Source: Mycolicibacterium sp. J2
GTDB taxonomy: Bacteria; Actinomycetota; Actinomycetes; Mycobacteriales; Mycobacteriaceae
Direction: 5' to 3'
NCBI RefSeq assembly: GCF_026240945.1
Contig: NZ_JAPFPY010000030.1
Span: forward strand, 1 to 57,847
Length of the DNA stretch: 57,847 bases
The notes under the pieces were generated by a model, which saw only the letters and a list, made by a program, of their open reading frames with translations, did no database searches and was not told the DNA's origin. The position numbers and the translations under genes are program-made. Below, in pieces: positions 7,449 through 14,751 of the stretch; the first letter of the stretch is position 1; every line of letters starts with the position of its first letter.

Positions 7449-8765
7449 CTATGCAGCGCGCATGCGCCGCTCCAGGATTCGGTCGCGCACCCGGGTCGGC
7501 AGTGCCAGCCCGATGGCCATGCACGCCACGGTCGCGCCGGCGGTCACCCCGTCGACGGCGACGTCGAGCAGCAGCTGCTGATCGGGCGCGGTGGTCAGTG
7601 CGATCAGACCGGCGACCATCCGGAACACGTACATCCCGGGCACCAGCGCCACCACCGATGCGAAACCGATTGCGGCGAAAGGTATGTGGAATCGATAGGC
7701 GATGGGCGTGAGAACAGCACCGACCAGCAGACAGGAGGCCAGCGCGGCCACGGGCAGACCGGCATGCCCACAGGTAACGGCGGCCCAGTGCACGGCGTGG
7801 GCTGCCATACCGACCACGATCGGCCAGCCCAGCAACCGGTACGGCATGGAGAAGAACACCGGATAGCAGGCCGCGGCCACCCCGGCGGCCAGCACGTCGG
7901 CCCACAGTGGTACTTCGGTGGCCGGTGAGCTCAGCGGCAAGGTCTGACCACCCAGCGCCAATCCGAGCACCAGACCCGCCGCAATGGTGGCCAGCACCAG
8001 CGCCGAGAAGGCCAACCGGGCCAGCGCCAGTGGTATTCGCAGCGCCAGCAGATCCATCGCGCCGACCAGGATCTGCGGTCCCGGCACCAGCACCATGGCC
8101 GGGCACACCGCGATGAGTCCGATGGCTGCCGCGTGACCGAGATGTCCGGCGACCGCACCGGCGATCCCGGCAAGCAGCGCAGCGCCGAAGGCCTGGCCCA
8201 GCACGCCGGCCCCCCTTCGGGCCACCGCCCGGCGCAGTACGCCACCGATGCCGGCGACCGTCGCCACGACCGCGAGCACCAGCGGGTCACCTGCCCCGAA
8301 GATCACCGCGAGGGCGCCCGCCCCGGCCGCACATGCCAGCGCGAACGCCGGCGTGCCGGATATCGGTAGACGTTCGGCGGCCGCCAAAGCGGGCTCGAGC
8401 TCTTCTGGCCGCACCCCGCGATGCTCGGCCTCGTCGATGACGCGCATCAGCGCGGCCACCCGCCGCATGTTCACCCCGGTTGGTTGCGCCGCCGCGGTGA
8501 TCACCTGTGCCCCGCCTCGACCGGGGTCATAGACGGTCACCGCACTCCAGCCCGGCAGCACGACGGCGGGCTGGCCCAGCCCACGGCTGAGCCGCTGCGC
8601 CGCGAGCAGGGTCATACCGGTCGACTGACCATTGGCGTGCAGCAACGTCGCTGCGCGCAGAATGATGCCGAGTGCCCTGGTGCCGTCCTCGCCCACCGGT
8701 CGATCATGTCCGACATCGGGGCCACTGTCGTGTGGTTCGGGCTCAGGCACCGGCCACGCCGTCAC
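7449..8765 (-). CDS. Threonine/serine exporter (ThrE-like, two-domain) membrane protein
   Basis: Product of 438 aa. The N-terminal ~140 residues are a soluble hydrolase-like domain (LHANGQSTGMTLLAAQRLSRGLG; MRRVAALMRVIDEAE); the rest is about ten hydrophobic segments in two halves, as in ThrE of corynebacteria, which exports threonine and serine by proton antiport. The GTG at 8765 overlaps the 3' end of the fumarase gene by 23 bp, so the pair is probably co-transcribed. A 7-bp inverted repeat (7437-7453) spans its stop codon. Family membership is well supported; substrate by analogy. Confidence 0.85.
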   Translation of the reverse strand: MTAWPVPEPEPHDSGPDVGHDRPVGEDGTRALGIILRAATLLHANGQSTGMTLLAAQRLSRGLGQPAVVLPGWSAVTVYDPGRGGAQVITAAAQPTGVNMRRVAALMRVIDEAEHRGVRPEELEPALAAAERLPISGTPAFALACAAGAGALAVIFGAGDPLVLAVVATVAGIGGVLRRAVARRGAGVLGQAFGAALLAGIAGAVAGHLGHAAAIGLIAVCPAMVLVPGPQILVGAMDLLALRIPLALARLAFSALVLATIAAGLVLGLALGGQTLPLSSPATEVPLWADVLAAGVAAACYPVFFSMPYRLLGWPIVVGMAAHAVHWAAVTCGHAGLPVAALASCLLVGAVLTPIAYRFHIPFAAIGFASVVALVPGMYVFRMVAGLIALTTAPDQQLLLDVAVDGVTAGATVACMAIGLALPTRVRDRILERRMRAA

Positions 8766-10206
8766 CGATCATGTCCGCGGGACGCACGATGGCGTCGAAC
8801 TGTTCGGCGGTGACCTTGCCCGAGGCCAGTGCGGCCTCGCGCAGCGTGACATCGCGGGCGACGGCGTCCTCGGCGATGTGCGCGGCGTTCTGATAGCCGA
8901 TGACCGGGCTCAGCGCGGTGACCAACATGGCGCTGGTGGCCACGTAGCGGTCGATGCGGTCGGTGTTCAACGTGGTGCCCTTGACCGAGTACTCGAGGAA
9001 CTTCCCGCAGCCGTCGGCCAGGATGCGCACCGAGTGCAGCACGTTGTTGATGATCACCGGCCGCATGGCGTTGAGCTCGAAGTTGCCTTGCGAGCCTGCC
9101 AGCGCGACGGCGGTGTCGTTGCCGATCACCTGGATGGCGATCATGACAAGAGCTTCGCACTGGGTCGGATTGACCTTGCCCGGCATGATCGACGATCCCG
9201 GCTCGTTGGCGGGAAGGACGAGTTCGCCCAAACCGCAGCGCGGCCCGGAAGCCAGCCAACGCATATCGTTGGCGATCTTCATCAGCGCCACCGCCAAACC
9301 CCGCACCGCGGCGTGCGCGCGCACCATCGCGTCCAGTGATCCCAAGGCGGCGAACTTGTTGGGGGCGGTCACGTAGGGCTTGCCGGTCAGTTCGGCCAGT
9401 GTCGCCGCGACGTCGCGGCTGAACCCGGGCGGCGCGTTGAGGCCGGTACCCACGGCGGTACCGCCGACAGCCAGTTCCAGCAGGCCGGTCCTGGCCCGTC
9501 CGAGGTCGTCCAGACACGCCTGCAGCTGGGCGGCCCACCCGGACCATTCCTGCCCGACGCTGAGCGGCACCGCGTCCTCCAGATGGGTCCGGCCGATCTT
9601 CACGACACCGTTCCATTGCGCGCTCTTGGCGGCGATCTCGTCGTGCAGGGCCCGGACCCGGGGGATCAGCTGATCGTCGATGGCGGCCAGGGTCGCGATG
9701 TGCATCGCGGTGGGGAACGTGTCATTGCTGCTCTGCCCCATGTTCACATGGTCGTTGGGGCCCACCGGAACCTGACTGCCCAAACGTCCGCCCAGTAGTT
9801 GGATGGCGCGGTTGGACAGCACCTCGTTGACGTTCATGTTGCTCTGGGTGCCCGACCCGGTCTGCCACACGAACAGCGGGAAGTGGTCGTCGAGTTTGCC
9901 GGCGATGGCCTCTTCGGCGGCCTGCACGATCACACGTGCCCGCCACGGCGCCAGCCGGCCGGCCTTTTCGTTGACCAGGGCGCAGGCCTTCTTGACCAGT
10001 CCGTAGGCCCGGTAGACCTCGAGGGGCATGTGGTCGTTGCCGATGGCGAAGTGCTGCAATGAGCGCTGCGTCTGAGCACCCCAGTACTTGTCGGCGGGAA
10101 CGTCGACCGTGCCGAGACTGTCGAACTCACTGCGGACTCCGCTCGCGGAGATGCCGATCGGAGTGTCGGTGTAGGTCGGCGGCGAATCGGGATCGTCGAT
10201 GGCCAC
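8743..10206 (-). CDS. fumC: Class II fumarate hydratase (E. coli FumC-like)
   Basis: Product of 487 aa. Family signature GSSIMPGKVNP, plus WQTGSGTQSNMNVNEVLSN, GQSSNDTFPTAMH, KIGRTHLEDAVPLSVGQE and the substrate-loop region typical of fumarases. It catalyses fumarate + H2O to malate. By memory it resembles E. coli FumC more closely than the housekeeping mycobacterial FumC (Rv1098c type), so it may be a second fumarase. The GTG at 10206 follows AGGAGA by about 9 nt. Overlaps the ThrE-like gene downstream by 23 bp. Aspartase cannot be fully excluded, as the superfamily shares the signature. Confidence 0.88.
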   Translation of the reverse strand: MAIDDPDSPPTYTDTPIGISASGVRSEFDSLGTVDVPADKYWGAQTQRSLQHFAIGNDHMPLEVYRAYGLVKKACALVNEKAGRLAPWRARVIVQAAEEAIAGKLDDHFPLFVWQTGSGTQSNMNVNEVLSNRAIQLLGGRLGSQVPVGPNDHVNMGQSSNDTFPTAMHIATLAAIDDQLIPRVRALHDEIAAKSAQWNGVVKIGRTHLEDAVPLSVGQEWSGWAAQLQACLDDLGRARTGLLELAVGGTAVGTGLNAPPGFSRDVAATLAELTGKPYVTAPNKFAALGSLDAMVRAHAAVRGLAVALMKIANDMRWLASGPRCGLGELVLPANEPGSSIMPGKVNPTQCEALVMIAIQVIGNDTAVALAGSQGNFELNAMRPVIINNVLHSVRILADGCGKFLEYSVKGTTLNTDRIDRYVATSAMLVTALSPVIGYQNAAHIAEDAVARDVTLREAALASGKVTAEQFDAIVRPADMIGDGVAGA

Positions 10207-10362
10207 GTCATCTTCTCCTGTTTGGGGTGAGGCTTGTGGCTACCACGGGGCTGTTGGTCACCACGAAGCTGTTGGCTATCACACTGTCCAATGCCGGCAC
10301 AGGTGTCCAATACCAGTCCACGCGGGTCCCCATAGGCAACTCCTATCGCCGACCGGGCTTTC

Positions 10363-10393
10363 GGCCATACATCCGAAACAGCCATGTATGGTC
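10363..10393. promoter_or_regulatory. Inverted repeat just upstream of acyl-CoA synthetase (putative operator)
   Basis: CCATACAT (10365-10372) and ATGTATGG (10384-10391) form perfect 8-bp arms with an 11-nt spacer; the flanks extend the symmetry imperfectly (GGCC/GGTC). The right arm ends 10 bp before the ATG at 10401, where a repressor could block transcription or translation. A further short inverted repeat, ATAGG/CCTAT, lies at 10332-10346. The 194-bp region between fumC and this gene holds no other recognisable element. Confidence 0.4.
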
Positions 10394-10400
10394 GGCTCCC

Positions 10401-12089
10401 ATGAGCGGCGTGAGCTTCAACCTGTCCTCCGTTTTCGGCACGGTCGCCGCCGCGGTGCCCGAGCAGACCTTCCTGGTCTGGCGCGACCGCCGGTTCAGCT
10501 ATGCCGAGTTCGACCGGCGCGTCGACGGCTTCGCGAACTTCCTGGTGACCGCCGGCCTCGGCGTGCACGCCGAACGTGACACGCTGGCGGGCCACCAGTC
10601 CGGCCAGGACCACCTCGGCATCTATCTGCGCAACGGCAACGAATACCTCGAGGCGATGATCGGCGGTTATCGCGCTCGAGTGGCCCCGTACAACGTCAGC
10701 TTCCGGTACGTCGAGGATGAGTTGATCTACCTGCTCAACGATTCGAAGGCGCGCGCCCTGGTGTACAACGCCGAATTCGCGCCCCGGGTGGCCGCCATCC
10801 GCGACCGCGCTCCGGACCTGCAGGTGCTCATCCAGGTCGCCGACGATTCCGGGCATGCCCTGCTGCCGGGTGCGGTGGACTACGAAGCGGCCGTCGCCAC
10901 GCCCACCCCGCCCGGTGGCCTGCCCGCCACCTCGGGTGACGACCTGTACATCCTGTACACCGGCGGCACCACCGGCATGCCCAAGGGCGTCTTGTGGCGC
11001 CAGCACGACATCTTCCTGTCATCCATGGGCGGGCGCCCCTTCGGCAGCGACCACGCCCTGGCGTCCTACGAGGAACTCGCCGAGAAGGCACGCTCGGCCG
11101 GCGGCGCCATGTCGATGCTGATGATTCCGCCGTTCATGCACGGCGCCGCGCAGTGGGCGGCCTACAACGCCATCACGATGGGTGGCAAGCTCGTCATCCC
11201 CGACGACGTGGAAAGGCTGCGCCCCGCCGACGTGCTGCGCCTGGCCGAACGCGAACGCGTGCTGAGCATTCCGGTGGTGGGCGACGCCGTGGCCCGCCCT
11301 CTTGTCGACGAGATCGAGAACGGCGACTACGACCTGTCCGGGCTGTTCACCGTCTCCAACGGCGGTGCGGCGTTGTCCCCTACCGTGCGCGCCCGCCTGC
11401 TCAAGGCCCTGCCGCACATCATGCTGCTCGACGCGGTGGGCGCCTCGGAATCGGGGGCCCAGATGAGCACCTTCACGACGGCCACCGATGCGGTGCCCGC
11501 TGCCGGATCCGATGCGCAGCCCGCTGCGGTCTTCACCCCGCAACCCGACACCGCCGTCGTCGCAGCCGATTTCAGCCGTGTCTTGTCGCCAGGAGAAGGA
11601 TCGGGCTGGCTGGCCCGCCGCGATCTCATCCCACTGGGATACCTGGGCGACGCCAAGAAGACCGCCCGCACCTTCCCGACCATCGACGGTGTGCGCTGGT
11701 CCGTACCCGGTGACCGGGCAAATGTGTTGCCCGATGGCCGGATCGAACTCCTCGGCCGCGACTCGGTGACCATCAACTCCGGCGGCGAGAAGATCTTCGT
11801 CGAAGAGGTCGAGCGCGCCATCGCCGCCCACCCCGCCGTATACGACGTCGTGGTCGTAGGCCGGCCCTCCGAACGCTGGGGCAACGAGGTGGTGGCCATC
11901 GTCCAACTCGCCGAAGGCGCCGTGGCCTCCGACGAGGACCTGGCCGAGGTGTGCGGACGCACCGTGGCGCGCTACAAGGTTCCGAAGGCGTTCATCCGGG
12001 AGCCCAAGATCATGCGCTCGCCCGCGGGCAAGGCGGACTACCGCTGGGCCAAGACGGTGGCCACCGGTGCCGCCGCGACGCCTTCCTGA
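10401..12089 (+). CDS. FadD-type acyl-CoA synthetase / acyl-CoA ligase
   Basis: Product of 562 aa. ANL-superfamily adenylating enzyme: the P-loop-like motif YTGGTTGMPKGVLWR is near residue 186, followed by MIPPFMHGAAQWAA, GASESGAQ, the YLGDAKKTARTFPTIDGVRW segment with the hinge region GDRANVLPDGRIELLGRDS, and C-terminal MRSPAGKADYRWAK with the catalytic Lys. The closing block resembles FadD19-type steroid side-chain ligases of mycobacteria as I remember them, but substrate assignment is tentative. The ATG at 10401 starts the family core; the frame upstream to 10059 overlaps fumC and is not FadD-like. Divergent from fumC. Confidence 0.87.
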   Translation: MSGVSFNLSSVFGTVAAAVPEQTFLVWRDRRFSYAEFDRRVDGFANFLVTAGLGVHAERDTLAGHQSGQDHLGIYLRNGNEYLEAMIGGYRARVAPYNVSFRYVEDELIYLLNDSKARALVYNAEFAPRVAAIRDRAPDLQVLIQVADDSGHALLPGAVDYEAAVATPTPPGGLPATSGDDLYILYTGGTTGMPKGVLWRQHDIFLSSMGGRPFGSDHALASYEELAEKARSAGGAMSMLMIPPFMHGAAQWAAYNAITMGGKLVIPDDVERLRPADVLRLAERERVLSIPVVGDAVARPLVDEIENGDYDLSGLFTVSNGGAALSPTVRARLLKALPHIMLLDAVGASESGAQMSTFTTATDAVPAAGSDAQPAAVFTPQPDTAVVAADFSRVLSPGEGSGWLARRDLIPLGYLGDAKKTARTFPTIDGVRWSVPGDRANVLPDGRIELLGRDSVTINSGGEKIFVEEVERAIAAHPAVYDVVVVGRPSERWGNEVVAIVQLAEGAVASDEDLAEVCGRTVARYKVPKAFIREPKIMRSPAGKADYRWAKTVATGAAATPS

Positions 12090-12093
12090 CCCA

Positions 12094-13026
12094 TCAGCCC
12101 AGTACCGCGGTCAGATAGGTGATGTCACCGAACGGTGCCAGGCCCTCGATCGGATCCGGCAGACCATACTCCGCATACAGCTCGGAACTCTTGTGCAGCT
12201 GGACATCCCAGCCACGGTCGGCGAGAAACGCCGCGGACTCGGTGCGCTCACCGGCATAGAACAGCTCGGTGACGTCGAGGTCGCCGACCGCACCGAAACC
12301 GTCGATCCCGTTGTCTCGCCACTGTTGCTGCGCCGCACTCAGCTGCTCCGACATTGCCTGCAATTCCTCGGGCGTGATGGTCCCGGTGTTCTCGGCGGCA
12401 ATGCGGCTACCCGCGGCGCTGAGGCGGGTGATGTTGTCCAGCAACCGATCCTGGGCCTCCGGCGGCAGGTAGACCAGTAACCCTTCGGCGATCCACGCGG
12501 TCGGCCGGGCCGGATCGAAACCCTGGGCACGCAGGGCCGCCGGCCAGTCGTCGCGCAGGTCGATGCCGATGGGCCGGTGCTCGACAGCGGGAACCGCACC
12601 TTGGTCGGCAAGCACACCGGTCTTGAATTCGATGACCTGGGGCTGGTCGAGTTCGTAGACGACCGTTCCCGCCGGCCACCGCAACCGGTAGGCCCTGGCG
12701 TCCAGGCCGGAGGCCAGGATCACCATCTGCCGGATGCCCGCGGCAGCGGCGTCGGCGAAGAAATCGTCGAAATACTTTGTGCGCGCGGCGATACCGTCCG
12801 ACATCCGCTGCACATCGAACGCCGTACCCGCCGCGGCGCCGGTCTCCCCGCGGGCGAACCGCGTGAAGGCGTCCACACCCACCGCGGACACCAACGGTTC
12901 GGCGTAGGGGTCATAGATCAGGGGCCGTGGACCGCGTGTTGCCACCGCCCGCTGCATGGCCACCACCGTCGCGGTGGCGCCGACGCTGGAGGCCAAATCC
13001 CAGGTGTCATTATCAGTGCGTGCCAT
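12094..13026 (-). CDS. Class I SAM-dependent methyltransferase (LCM-like, TIGR00027 mycobacterial family)
   Basis: Product of 310 aa. Typical of a large mycobacterial family: MARTDNDTWDLASSVGATAT at the N-terminus, DPYAEPLVSAVG, ARTKYFDDFF, then the SAM-binding motif VILASGLDARAYRL and VYELDQPQVIEFK (acidic residue for SAM ribose), and WIAEGLLVYLPPEAQDRLL. The ATG at 13026 starts the conserved N-terminus; 33 upstream codons are in frame but not family-like. The methyl acceptor is unknown for most members. Convergent with the acyl-CoA synthetase, 4 bp between stops. Confidence 0.88.
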   Translation of the reverse strand: MARTDNDTWDLASSVGATATVVAMQRAVATRGPRPLIYDPYAEPLVSAVGVDAFTRFARGETGAAAGTAFDVQRMSDGIAARTKYFDDFFADAAAAGIRQMVILASGLDARAYRLRWPAGTVVYELDQPQVIEFKTGVLADQGAVPAVEHRPIGIDLRDDWPAALRAQGFDPARPTAWIAEGLLVYLPPEAQDRLLDNITRLSAAGSRIAAENTGTITPEELQAMSEQLSAAQQQWRDNGIDGFGAVGDLDVTELFYAGERTESAAFLADRGWDVQLHKSSELYAEYGLPDPIEGLAPFGDITYLTAVLG

Positions 13027-13155
13027 AGTTAGCCACACTACGCTTATCGCGCGGGGCATCGATCCGGCGTCCGCCAGCCGCCCAAATGCACGTTTGGGCC
13101 GCAAAGTGCGAGTGAGATCCGCCATTCCGTCGATCTCGGCGTGGCCGGCCCGGGT

Positions 13156-14412
13156 TTATGGGGCGGGTGCCGGTGCCGCCGGCGGGAAGAGCGAATTGAT
13201 GGCCGACTGAACCGGATCCACCGGCGCCGGAGCCGGAGCCGGCGTGGCTTGGGGTACCTCAGTAGCCGGGGCGATCGCGGCGGGGGCAGGTGTCACTGCG
13301 GCGGGCGCGGGTGCCACCGCAGCGGGTGCCGGGGCGACCTCGGCGGGCGCGTTGGGAACCGCAGCGGGTGGCGGGCCAGGCAGCGGTCCGGTGCCCTGCT
13401 CAAGCGGCAGCGGAGCCGACGGTGTCACTGCAGGAATCGGAGCAGCCGGCGCCTGCTCAGGCACCTGCTGTTGCGGGACCTCGACGGGAATCACCGGGAT
13501 CTCGGCGGGCTGGCCGGCGTTCAGCGGCATGATCGGCTCGGAGTACACCGGCGCCGGCGCTTCGGCGGGCTCGGGATCCGCCTGCTCCGGCGCGACCATC
13601 TCCTGCGCCGGCGGGGCGGGGACGGGCACTGAGCTGACAATCTGGGAGGTGCCCGCAGCCGGACTGACCGATTGATGCCCCGTCGACAGCGGCGTGGGCC
13701 CGTCAGATCCACCGAACTGCGAGCCGACCGCCAGCAATCCGACCACCGCGGCGATCGCTGCGGCGCCGGCCATCGACGCGAGCCGCGCCGGTGAAGCATC
13801 CTTCACCCAGCCACGCAGCCGATGCACTGCCCCGCCTGCCGAGCAGGCGGGCACGGCGTTGGTCGCCACCGCCTTGGCCGCGTCGTAGGCCGGGGTAAAC
13901 CGTGTGGTGGGAAGTTCGGCCGGCAACGGCACCGCCACCGTGACGGCGTCGTCCAGGTCGGGATCGGACTCGATCGGCTCCACATCGACGTCGAGCAGCA
14001 CCGTCAAATCGGCCTCGGTCAACGTCACTGCGCGGGCGGCCGCGGTGTGGGCGGCGCTGTCCGACGGCGCCGCGGCGGCATTCGGCAACCGCACCGACCG
14101 GACGTCGGCGTAGCCGGCTTCCTTGAGGGCGGCGATCAACTCTGCGGCCTGGGCGGCCACGTCGTCACTGCACGTGACGCCGATCGACTCGACCTCGTGG
14201 CCGCTGGCGGTGGCGATGGATTCCGCACCACGGACCGCTGCCAAACCACGTAATTGCAGGTCATCGACGGTTGTGACCGCGAAAGAATCATCGTCGAGGG
14301 TGACCGATTCCGGTGCCGTGCCGTCGACCAGAACCCAGCCGACACCGGCCGAAGTCACCGACAGCCCCAGTACCGCCTTCACTCCTGACCCAACTCCTGT
14401 CCCGTTCGTCAC
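13156..14412 (-). CDS. Mycobacterial membrane protein with DUF7159-like N-terminus and Pro/Ala-rich tail
   Basis: Product of 418 aa. Residues 1-190 form an acidic domain beginning VKAVLGLSVTSAGVGWVLVDG, an actin-like-ATPase-like opening strand pattern seen in mycobacterial DUF7159 proteins. One membrane helix follows at about 208-230 (ASMAGAAAIAAVVGLLAVGS), then ~180 residues of low-complexity Pro, Ala, Val and Glu with repeated PAPAAV units (13250-13350). The topology is probably a cytoplasmic sensor-like domain plus an extracytoplasmic, wall-spanning tail. GTG start; no clear ribosome binding site. Function unknown. Confidence 0.65.
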   Translation of the reverse strand: MTNGTGVGSGVKAVLGLSVTSAGVGWVLVDGTAPESVTLDDDSFAVTTVDDLQLRGLAAVRGAESIATASGHEVESIGVTCSDDVAAQAAELIAALKEAGYADVRSVRLPNAAAAPSDSAAHTAAARAVTLTEADLTVLLDVDVEPIESDPDLDDAVTVAVPLPAELPTTRFTPAYDAAKAVATNAVPACSAGGAVHRLRGWVKDASPARLASMAGAAAIAAVVGLLAVGSQFGGSDGPTPLSTGHQSVSPAAGTSQIVSSVPVPAPPAQEMVAPEQADPEPAEAPAPVYSEPIMPLNAGQPAEIPVIPVEVPQQQVPEQAPAAPIPAVTPSAPLPLEQGTGPLPGPPPAAVPNAPAEVAPAPAAVAPAPAAVTPAPAAIAPATEVPQATPAPAPAPVDPVQSAINSLFPPAAPAPAP

Positions 14413-14555
14413 TGCGGCGCGTCGTCAACCGCGCCGAGCATAGTTTGCTCGCTTCTGGACGGCATCTCGGGAAAACAGCCCGAATCGATGTCGTACTGGG
14501 ATCATCGACTCCGCGGCATACCGCGTTACCTGCGGGTTACCCACCCCCACGCTGC
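14413..14555. other. Intergenic stretch without recognisable feature
   Basis: This is the gene-poor part of the ~340-bp gap between the DUF7159-like gene and tex. I see no ribosomal, tRNA or strong hairpin element; CCGCGGCATACCGCGTTACCTGCGGGTTACC contains only short imperfect repeats when read in pieces. It may hold the promoter of the DUF7159-like gene on the minus strand. Confidence 0.3.
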
Positions 14556-14750
14556 TCAAGCATTCCCGTCCGACACCAAAAGTTCACCGTCCGGCCATCG
14601 GCGGGTCGGGGAGTTCAGAACGGATTGCCCGCGCCCTCCGACGTGAGCATGCGCGTGCGGGCCGATGTGGCAACCGTGGTCCAGCCAGCCCGCCCCATGC
14701 AGCACGTCATCCGGCAATTCCGGTACCCACGGGGCGGGGCGGCTCGTCAC
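14556..14750 (-). CDS. Small histidine-rich ORF directly behind tex (64 aa)
   Basis: The GTG at 14750 begins one base after the tex stop codon and the frame runs 65 codons with mostly G/C third positions, as expected of a real gene here. The product contains GWLDHGCHIGPHAHAHVGG, a His/Cys cluster that could bind metal, but I recognise no family. It fills most of an otherwise empty ~340-bp gap. The spacing suggests translational coupling to tex. It could also be a chance ORF or a remnant of a longer gene. Confidence 0.4.
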   Translation of the reverse strand: MTSRPAPWVPELPDDVLHGAGWLDHGCHIGPHAHAHVGGRGQSVLNSPTRRWPDGELLVSDGNA

Positions 14751-14751
14751 A

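Noticed and set aside
7437..7453. CATAGGC/GCCTATG hairpin at the alsD-thrE junction as terminator
   Set aside because: Only a 7-bp stem with a 3-nt loop and no T run; it overlaps a stop codon, so left as a note.
10059..10400. N-terminal extension of the acyl-CoA synthetase
   Set aside because: Lies opposite fumC and is unrelated to the FadD family.
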